From Bacteroidales bacterium (GTDB lineage Bacteria; Bacteroidota; Bacteroidia; Bacteroidales; VadinHA17): a DNA stretch of 64,000 nt. A program made the translations under genes and the position numbers. The notes beneath the pieces were generated by a model, which did not search any database, was not told the DNA's origin, and worked only from the letters and a program-made list of their open reading frames with translations. Numbering within the stretch: the stretch's first letter is position 1; each line of letters opens with the position of its first letter. The stretch covers positions 1-64,000 of the forward strand of contig JARGFQ010000015.1 of the NCBI GenBank assembly GCA_029210565.1, read 5' to 3'. This document shows positions 32,782 to 40,229 of this stretch, in pieces.

Positions 32782-35700
32782 ATGAACCGTCGTCTTCTCA
32801 CCGTTGCGGCTTCTGTGGCCGTGATCATCATGTCATGCGGCAGAGTCTCCCGTGACAGCGCCCCCGACCTCGCTCCTGCCATCACCGTCATCGACAAGGG
32901 CTTCAGCAAGTTCATCTCCGCATACACTGCCGGAACAGTCCCGGCGCTGACCACCGTGCAGGTGGTCTTCAATCCTGATTTCGCAGCAACCGTCGACCGC
33001 AGCCGCACGCAGGGACTCTTCTCGTTCACCCCCGACATCAAGGGTACGGCGGAGTGGGCCGACGATATCACGCTGGTATTCAGGCCATCGCGGCAGATGG
33101 CATCCGGCACCTTCTACCAGGGGAGACTTGACATCAGCAAGCTGGGGAAGGTGGAAGAGCGGCTTCGTTTCTTCCCCCTGGCCTTCCGCACCGTGGAGAA
33201 GAACTTCACGGTCAACCTCGACCCGATATCTGTCAACCCTCCCGACGGGAGCACATACACCCTCACCGGTACCCTCGTCACCTCTGACCGCATCGACAAT
33301 ACCGAGGTCGGGAAGTATCTCACCGCCCGCACCGGCAAACGCGATGAGAAAATCACCTGGGAGCACGGCAGCGGCAACATCCACAGTTTCAAAATCGAAA
33401 ACATAAGCCGCGGCGATGATGAGAGCCGGCTGACGGTGGCATGGAACGGCACCCCCTACGGGATAAAGACGAAGGGCGAGCTCCCCGTGACCATACCTGC
33501 CGCGGGCGACTTCAGGGTTACCGACATGAAGGTTAACGCCGGGGAGAGCAAGAGCATCGAGATATTTTTCTCTGACCTGCTGGATGCAGGAGGCGAGCTC
33601 GAAGGGATGGTCACCGCGGAACCGTATCATCCTCTCTCCCTCAGCGCTGACGGCAACAGGCTGCTGGTCATCCCGGGCGACTATGTCATCGGCGAGGTCA
33701 GGATCACCGTTGACGGCTCCCTGCGCAACTCCCGCGGGGAGAAGCTCGGCGAGGCTGTCACGAGGGGTATCAACTTCACACCTGTGGAGCCTGGGATCAG
33801 GTCGGCCGGCAGGGGGGTGATCATGCCCTCATCCGGCAACCTCATCTTCCCGTTCATGGCTGCCAACCTTAGTGCCGTGGATCTGACCATTATCAAGATA
33901 TTCGAAAACAACCTTCCCTATTTCCTGCAGCAGAACAGCATGGGCGAGGCCGGGGAGCAGTACAGTGTGAGGCAGTTCGGCAGGCCCGTCTACCGCGGCC
34001 GTGTCGACCTCACCGCCGGTGCAGGCTTCGATCCGAACCGCTACAACCTCTTTACCGTTGACCTGGCAGACTATATCGAGCCGGAGCCCGGAATCCTCTA
34101 TCGTGTTGAACTGGGGATGCGCCCCTCCTATTCGCTCTACCCCTGTACCGGGGAACGAAAAGAGTCGGTCTATGAGCAGATGCTTGAGCAGGTGGATCTC
34201 GACCGCCGGTGGGAGGGATCGGATGATTACTATTCTCTCTCGGAGGAGGGGCTCTTCTACGAGTATGCCTATAACTGGCGTGAGAGCAGCAACCCCTGCA
34301 ACGATGCCTACTACAGTCCCTACAAGAAGCTGGCGAGCAATATACTGGCCTCTGACCTCGGCATCATCGCCAAGGGCGGCAGCGACAACAACCTGAGGGT
34401 CTTTGTCCGTGACCTGCGCACCGCTGACCCCGTTGAGGGTGCCACCGTCGGGATCTACGACTTCCAGATGCAGCTCATGGGGTCGGTCACCTCTGACAAA
34501 GCGGGCATCGCCGCTCTGGCCTCCCCCAGGAAGCCTTTCCTGGTGATAGCACGCAAGGACAAGAACCGCAACTACCTCTCTCTCAAGGACGGTGCAGCTC
34601 TCTCCATGAGCTCGTTCGATGTCTCGGGTGAGTCGCCGCAGGACGGCATCAGGGCCTTCCTATTCACCGAGCGCGACGTACGGCGACCGGGTGACTCCAT
34701 CTTCGTTGGGGTGATTATACGCGACATGGGGCAGGGGCTGCCCACCGGTCACCCCGTTCACTTCGAGCTCTACAACACCCGCGGACAGCGTATCGATGAC
34801 CAGGTGGCTGCCCTGAATGAAAAGGGGTTCCTGACCTTCACCTCCCGCACCACCGACGATGCGGAGACAGGCAACTACCGGGCGCAGGTGCGCATCGGCG
34901 CCGCCACCTTCACCAGGGTCATCAAGGTGGAGACCGTCAAGCCCAACAGACTGAAGATCAAGCTCGACTTCCCCTATACCATCGCCGGAGGTGAGAACAG
35001 GTCGCTACGCGGCGACATGAAGGTCACCTGGCTCAACGGGGCCACGGCGCGCGACATGAAGAGCACCGTGGAGCTGCTGCTCAGGCCTGTGAAGACCTCC
35101 TTCGACAAATATGGGCAGTACAACTTTGATGATCCTGCCTCGCAGTTCTGGTTCGATACCCAGACGGTCTTCGATGGCAGCATTAACAGCTCGGGCGAGG
35201 CGACGGTCACCTTCACCCCCGACAGGGAGATGATGGCTCCCGGAATGCTCAACGCCATCTTCACCACCAGGGTGTTCGAGAAGGGCGGCGACGCCAGCAT
35301 CACACAGACCGTGATACCCTATGCACCGTACCCCTCCTTCGTCGGGATGAACATACCCGCCCTGGGCTCCACGGGCCGCATCCTCTTCACCGACAGGCCC
35401 AACGAGGTGCGGCTGGTGACGGTCGACAAGAACGGCAGACCTCTCCGCAGTCAGGTGGAGGTCAACGTCTGGAAGCTCGACTACCGCTGGTGGTGGGAGT
35501 CGGACGAGGAGTACCTCGGATCATACATCTCGCGTAGCAGCAACAACAACATCTTCAGTCAGACCGTCACCACCACTTCTGCCGGCGAGGGGACCGTCTC
35601 CTTCAGCGTCGACAAGCAGAGGTGGGGGCGTTACCTGGTGAGGGCGACACTGCCGTCAGGACACTCCACGGGAATGATAGTGCTGGTCGACTGGCCCTGG

Positions 35701-38334
35701 GACTATGGCATGAAGCCCGGCGGCAATGACGGCGCCAGCCTGGTGCAGCTCAACACTGACAAGGACAAATATGCCGTTGGCGATGAGATAAGCCTCACCT
35801 TTCCGTCGCCGGAGAACGGTCGCGCCATCATCACCATAGAGAACAGCACAGGGCTGCTCGACATAACCGAGGTGAACACCCAGGCGGGCAACAGCGAGGT
35901 GAAGGTGAAAGCCACCGCCACGATGGCTCCCAACGCCTATCTCTGCGTCACCATGCTGCAGCCGCACTCGCAGACGGTGAACGATGCGCCCATGAGACTC
36001 TACGGCGTGATACCGGTGATGGTCGAAAACCCGTCGTCCCGACTCACGCCGGTCATAAACATGCCCGACCGGATAAGGTCGCGCCAGGAGTTTGAGATAA
36101 AGGTCGAAGAGAAGAACAGGCAGGTGATGACCTACACCCTCGCCGTGGTGGATGAGGGGTTGCTGGACCTGACAGGATTTCGTACCCCTGACCCCTGGAA
36201 GTGGTTCTTCGTCAAGCATGCGCTGGGGGTAAAGACATGGGATCTGTATGACATCGTCTTCGGCGCCTTCGGCGGGAAGCTGGGCCGTGCGCTGGCCATA
36301 GGCGGCAGTGAGGCTGCCATCGACCAGAGCAAGAACAGGGCCCGGCGGTTTGAGCCGGTGGTAAGGTTCATCGGGCCCTTCACCCTGGCACCGGGAAAGA
36401 CCGGAAGCCATAAGATCACGCTGCCGCAGTACACCGGATCCGTGAGGGTGATGGTCACCGCGGCCGGCAAGGGCAACACCTTCGGTGCTGCTGAGAAGAG
36501 CGTGACCGTCTCCGACCCGCTGATGATACTGGCGACGGCGCCGCGGGTGCTGTCGCCCGGCGACAAGGTGGCGCTGCCGGTGACCGTCTTTGCGCAGGAT
36601 GATAAGATTAAAGAGGTAGAGGTCACCGCCACGGGCAACGAGATGATCTCCTTCACCCGTGCTTCTGACGTGGTACGCTTTACGGAGCCGGGCGACAGGG
36701 ACCTGGAGCTCTTCTTCAACACCGCCGACAGTCAGGGCAAGGCTGAGATAAAGGTCACTGCTTCCGGCGGCGGCGAGAACGCTTCGTACAACCTGCAGCT
36801 GCAGGTACGTCATCCCAACCCTCCGGAGCGCAGGGCAGAGACGCAGAGCATACCTGCCGGAGGGCGGTTTACGAAGAGTTTTGTTCCCTTTGGTGTGCCC
36901 GGCACCTCCACGGCGACTGTTGAGGTCTTCTCACTGCCGCCCGTCAACCTGAGCCGCCGGCTGGGATACCTCACCTCCTTCCCTCATGGATGTTCCGAAC
37001 AGATAGTCTCAGCTGCCTTCCCGCAGGTCTATCTTCCCGACCTGCCGGGTGCCGGGCTGCCTGACGACGCCGCCGTGCGCAACAACGTGCAGGAGGCGCT
37101 GCGCAACATAGCCACGCGCCAGCTTGCCACCGGCGCGCTGACGCTCTGGCCGGGAGGACCCTATCCTGACGACTGGGTGACATCATATGCCGGTCACTTC
37201 GCCATCGAGGCGCAGAGGGCAGGATATGCCCTGCCGGCGGGATTCCTGAGTAAGTGGACCGCCTACCAGCGTTCTACAGCATCGTCATGGAGGTACCAGC
37301 CGCAGTACCGTTACACTGCCAACGACCAGGCTTACAGGCTCTTCACCCTCGCCCTCGCCGGCTCGCCCGACAGGGGGGCCATGAACCGCATGCGCGAGAC
37401 CATCGACTTGCCGGCACTGGCACGCTGGTTCCTGGCAGCAGCCTATGCCACCATCGGGAGGCCGGAGGTGGCGCATGGCCTCACCGACGTCAGGAACCTG
37501 AAGAGCGACGATGAGTACTCACGGTACTATTACGGCAGCACGCTGCGGGACCAGTCGATCATACTCTACACCCTCACCATGCTGGGCAACACCGGCGAGG
37601 CGCTGGAGCTGCTGAAGGAGGTGTCGGCGGCACTGAGTCGCGACAGCTGGCACAGCACCCAGACAACGGCATGGGGTCTTTTTTCCTGGATGAACTTCAG
37701 CAGGAAGATGAACAGCGACGCCGGCAAGCCGGTGAAGGTGTCGCTGGAGTTCAACGGCAACAAAGAGAAGCTGAGCTCAGCGGAGGGGTCGGTCATGCGT
37801 ACGCTGATGCCCGCGGGGTCCAACACTTTGGTGGTGGAGAATGAGAGCGACAACCCCTTGTTCGTCACCTTCACCGAGGAAGGGGTGCCTGCTGCCACCG
37901 ACGCGGCGGTGACAGAGAAGAACCTGTCGATGAAGGTGAGCTACACCGACATGGAGCAGAATGCCGTTGACGTCTCGTCGATGGCGCAGGGCAGCAGCTT
38001 CATGATGACGGTGGCTGTCACCAACACCACCTTCCGGCAGATCCGCAACCTGGCGCTGACGCAGATGGCGCCGTCGGGGTGGGAGATACAGAACACCCGT
38101 CTCTTCGAGTCCTCATTGCCGGTGAAGGAGAGCGGCTACGACTACCGCGACTTCCGTGACGACAGGGTATATACATATTTCAGTCTGAAGCCGGGTGAGA
38201 CCAGGAGGTATTTCATCATCCTCACCGCCGCATACCGGGGCAGCTACTCGATGCCTGCCGTAGTCTGCGAGGCGATGTATGACGAGGGTGTCCTCGCCCG
38301 CCGTCCGGGCTTCGCGGTAATAGTCAGGGAGTAG
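32782..38334 (+). CDS. Bacterial alpha-2-macroglobulin lipoprotein with thioester
   Basis: An 1850-residue periplasmic protease trap. The lipoprotein signal MNRRLLTVAASVAVIIMSC is followed by MG-type beta-sandwich domains, the bait region and the A2M domain. The thioester motif PHGCSEQ is intact with Cys near residue 1404, in the alpha/alpha toroid (thioester) domain, and a C-terminal beta domain ends the protein. Such proteins trap invading proteases when the outer membrane is damaged. They are typically linked to PBP1C, which repairs peptidoglycan; pbpC lies about 1.9 kb further on, on the opposite strand. Confidence 0.92.
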   Translation: MNRRLLTVAASVAVIIMSCGRVSRDSAPDLAPAITVIDKGFSKFISAYTAGTVPALTTVQVVFNPDFAATVDRSRTQGLFSFTPDIKGTAEWADDITLVFRPSRQMASGTFYQGRLDISKLGKVEERLRFFPLAFRTVEKNFTVNLDPISVNPPDGSTYTLTGTLVTSDRIDNTEVGKYLTARTGKRDEKITWEHGSGNIHSFKIENISRGDDESRLTVAWNGTPYGIKTKGELPVTIPAAGDFRVTDMKVNAGESKSIEIFFSDLLDAGGELEGMVTAEPYHPLSLSADGNRLLVIPGDYVIGEVRITVDGSLRNSRGEKLGEAVTRGINFTPVEPGIRSAGRGVIMPSSGNLIFPFMAANLSAVDLTIIKIFENNLPYFLQQNSMGEAGEQYSVRQFGRPVYRGRVDLTAGAGFDPNRYNLFTVDLADYIEPEPGILYRVELGMRPSYSLYPCTGERKESVYEQMLEQVDLDRRWEGSDDYYSLSEEGLFYEYAYNWRESSNPCNDAYYSPYKKLASNILASDLGIIAKGGSDNNLRVFVRDLRTADPVEGATVGIYDFQMQLMGSVTSDKAGIAALASPRKPFLVIARKDKNRNYLSLKDGAALSMSSFDVSGESPQDGIRAFLFTERDVRRPGDSIFVGVIIRDMGQGLPTGHPVHFELYNTRGQRIDDQVAALNEKGFLTFTSRTTDDAETGNYRAQVRIGAATFTRVIKVETVKPNRLKIKLDFPYTIAGGENRSLRGDMKVTWLNGATARDMKSTVELLLRPVKTSFDKYGQYNFDDPASQFWFDTQTVFDGSINSSGEATVTFTPDREMMAPGMLNAIFTTRVFEKGGDASITQTVIPYAPYPSFVGMNIPALGSTGRILFTDRPNEVRLVTVDKNGRPLRSQVEVNVWKLDYRWWWESDEEYLGSYISRSSNNNIFSQTVTTTSAGEGTVSFSVDKQRWGRYLVRATLPSGHSTGMIVLVDWPWDYGMKPGGNDGASLVQLNTDKDKYAVGDEISLTFPSPENGRAIITIENSTGLLDITEVNTQAGNSEVKVKATATMAPNAYLCVTMLQPHSQTVNDAPMRLYGVIPVMVENPSSRLTPVINMPDRIRSRQEFEIKVEEKNRQVMTYTLAVVDEGLLDLTGFRTPDPWKWFFVKHALGVKTWDLYDIVFGAFGGKLGRALAIGGSEAAIDQSKNRARRFEPVVRFIGPFTLAPGKTGSHKITLPQYTGSVRVMVTAAGKGNTFGAAEKSVTVSDPLMILATAPRVLSPGDKVALPVTVFAQDDKIKEVEVTATGNEMISFTRASDVVRFTEPGDRDLELFFNTADSQGKAEIKVTASGGGENASYNLQLQVRHPNPPERRAETQSIPAGGRFTKSFVPFGVPGTSTATVEVFSLPPVNLSRRLGYLTSFPHGCSEQIVSAAFPQVYLPDLPGAGLPDDAAVRNNVQEALRNIATRQLATGALTLWPGGPYPDDWVTSYAGHFAIEAQRAGYALPAGFLSKWTAYQRSTASSWRYQPQYRYTANDQAYRLFTLALAGSPDRGAMNRMRETIDLPALARWFLAAAYATIGRPEVAHGLTDVRNLKSDDEYSRYYYGSTLRDQSIILYTLTMLGNTGEALELLKEVSAALSRDSWHSTQTTAWGLFSWMNFSRKMNSDAGKPVKVSLEFNGNKEKLSSAEGSVMRTLMPAGSNTLVVENESDNPLFVTFTEEGVPAATDAAVTEKNLSMKVSYTDMEQNAVDVSSMAQGSSFMMTVAVTNTTFRQIRNLALTQMAPSGWEIQNTRLFESSLPVKESGYDYRDFRDDRVYTYFSLKPGETRRYFIILTAAYRGSYSMPAVVCEAMYDEGVLARRPGFAVIVRE

Positions 38335-38478
38335 AGGGGCGAGCGTTAAGAAATGACACTGTGAGTCATTTTAGCAAACCGCCGGATTGCAGGGGAGGCC
38401 ATAGATTATTTAAACACCGGAGGTATTTAAGACATCATGTGTCGCAGAATAAATAGAAGAATGTCAGGGGGATTTTAG

Positions 38479-38553
38479 TGGGGCGTACTGGAATCGAACC
38501 AGTGACCTCTTGCCTGTCAAGCAAGCGCTCTAAACCAACTGAGCTAACGTCCC
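38479..38553 (-). tRNA. tRNA-Val (anticodon GAC)
   Basis: A 75-nt cloverleaf on the minus strand. The acceptor 5' strand is GGGACGT. The D arm is GCTC/GAGC, the anticodon stem CTTGC/GCAAG with loop TTGACAG (anticodon GAC), and the T arm ACTGG-TTCGATT-CCAGT. The acceptor 3' strand ACGCCCC leaves one A-C mismatch at the 4-69 pair; all other stems pair fully. CCA is not encoded. Confidence 0.93.
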
Positions 38554-38558
38554 TTTTA

Positions 38559-38598
38559 TGCCTGTCATCCGCCAGTCGGCGGAATAAACCAACTGAGC
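38559..38598 (-). pseudogene. Broken partial copy of the tRNA-Val gene carrying a hairpin
   Basis: On the plus strand TGCCTGTCA (38559-38567) and TAAACCAACTGAGC (38585-38598) repeat parts of the intact tRNA gene at 38511-38519 and 38531-38544. In the intact gene 11 bp separate these parts. Here 17 bp do, including CCGCCAGTCGGCGG, the hairpin core also found in the repeat at 16686-16851. It lies directly 5' of the functional tRNA. Confidence 0.7.
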
Positions 38599-38644
38599 GG
38601 ATGTTTTGGACGGGGCAAAGATAAAAAAAATCTGAATTGAGAGT

Positions 38645-40168
38645 TCACTCAACAATCACCGGAGTGTTGAAGGTAAATAAAAACGACGAGCCCCGGCCTG
38701 GCAACGACTCCACCCAGATACGACCATTCATCAGCTCCGACAGACGCTTGCATATCGCCAGTCCCAGCCCGGCACCCTGAACCTTTGGCATATCTTCACT
38801 CCAGTACTGCACGAACGGCTGAAAGATATCGTCAAGATTCTCCGGCGGAATACCCGGGCCAGTGTCACTGACAAAATAGGTGAGGGCATAACCTTCCCCG
38901 GAGGGTACGATCCTGTAACCGTATCTTATCTCCCCATCATCGGTGAACTTGATAGCATTGCCAACAAGATTGCTGAAAATCTGACTCAGCCTCAGCTCAT
39001 CAACAGACTGATATACACCCTTTCTGGATTTGTCAACAACCGGTGTCAGCTTCAAATGTTTTTTGCCTGCCTCCTCCAGCTCATAGGCAAATGTCGATCC
39101 CATTGAGGAGATAAATTCATTGATCTCTACATTGGTGTACTTGATCTCCATGTTGTTGCTCTCAATGCGCGACATGTCGATCATATCATTGATCAGCCGC
39201 AGCAACCTCTGTGAGTTGATGTCAATGAGCTTGACCATCTCCTGTTTTTCCTCTTCGGTAGTGCTCATGGAGGTGAGTATGTTGAGAAATCCGAGCATGG
39301 CATTGAGAGGCGTGCGTATCTCGTGGCTGAAGTTGGCAAGGAAGGTTGTCTTCAGCCTGTCCGACTCTTCCGCCTGCCGGCGTGCCGCGATGAGGTCGTC
39401 CATAATCCTCTGGGTATCAGTGATATCCTGGCATGTGCCGTAACGGTACAAAAGCCGGCCGTTATCGTCATACTTAATGTTCGAGTTAACAGCAATGGTC
39501 TTCACCTTCCCTGTAGGGGTAATGATCCTGTAGTTCACCGAGAAGGAGTCCTTCTTCTTCTCCATAGCATCCGTGATGGTGGTGAGAACATACGACCTGT
39601 CTTCCGGATAAGTGTATCCGAGATGCTCCTGGTAGGTCATAGAGAGGCTGGCCACCTCGTCGTTGAAGATCCTGGATATCTCCTCCGAACCCAGGTATCT
39701 GTCGGTCTCGGGACGGTACTCCCACCATCCGAATCTCCCTATCCTCTGGGCTTCCCTGAGACGCTCCTCGTTGATTTCCAGCGTTCTGCATATTCTGTAT
39801 TCCTCAGTAACATCGCTAATGAGGCTCACATGGAACCGGTCTGAATAGCTGGTCTGAACCTTGATGATGATGATCTTTCCATCCTTGGTTCTCGCCGGTC
39901 TGACCACAGGATCCTCGGCCTGTTCCTTTGTTTTGCGCTTCACCTCCTCTGGCTCTGTGGATAGATCGAGGGGCGTAAGCTTCCGGAGCTCGGCTCGTGT
40001 GTAACCGAAAAGCTCTGCGGCTGCCTTGTTGACCCTGATGAACCTGTTGGTGCGGTTGTCAATAAGCATGATGGCATAGCCTGCACGGTCAAATGCCTCC
40101 TTGTACCTGTTAAAGGCAGTGCCAGAAAGAATACGCCTGATCAGACCTCCGGTTGAGTGACTTGTCAC
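38645..40168 (-). CDS. PAS-domain sensor histidine kinase
   Basis: A soluble kinase with two PAS domains (from GYAIMLIDNRTNRFIRVNKA; and from RFGWWEYRPETDRYLGSEEI). A HisKA domain has the phosphoacceptor His in NFSHEIRTPLNAMLGF (about residue 282), and the HATPase has NLVGNAIKFTDDG, DTGPGIPPEN and GAGLGLAICKR. No membrane helix or receiver domain is present, and no response regulator is adjacent. I chose the GTG at 40168, preceded by AAAGGAAAAAG, because the longer ATG form (40264) would start before the likely -7 box (40203-40210) and overlap pbpC by 35 bp. Confidence 0.85.
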   Translation of the reverse strand: MTSHSTGGLIRRILSGTAFNRYKEAFDRAGYAIMLIDNRTNRFIRVNKAAAELFGYTRAELRKLTPLDLSTEPEEVKRKTKEQAEDPVVRPARTKDGKIIIIKVQTSYSDRFHVSLISDVTEEYRICRTLEINEERLREAQRIGRFGWWEYRPETDRYLGSEEISRIFNDEVASLSMTYQEHLGYTYPEDRSYVLTTITDAMEKKKDSFSVNYRIITPTGKVKTIAVNSNIKYDDNGRLLYRYGTCQDITDTQRIMDDLIAARRQAEESDRLKTTFLANFSHEIRTPLNAMLGFLNILTSMSTTEEEKQEMVKLIDINSQRLLRLINDMIDMSRIESNNMEIKYTNVEINEFISSMGSTFAYELEEAGKKHLKLTPVVDKSRKGVYQSVDELRLSQIFSNLVGNAIKFTDDGEIRYGYRIVPSGEGYALTYFVSDTGPGIPPENLDDIFQPFVQYWSEDMPKVQGAGLGLAICKRLSELMNGRIWVESLPGRGSSFLFTFNTPVIVE

Positions 40169-40202
40169 CTTTTTCCTTTTATTAGGGTGGAATGCAGATG
40201 TA

Positions 40203-40210
40203 AAAATATA
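40203..40210 (-). promoter_or_regulatory. Likely promoter -7 box for the PAS histidine kinase
   Basis: Reads TATATTTT on the minus strand, seven of eight consensus positions, in the short space after the pbpC stop. It decides between the two possible starts of the kinase. Confidence 0.4.
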
Positions 40211-40229
40211 TTTTTTCCCGGACAAGCAA

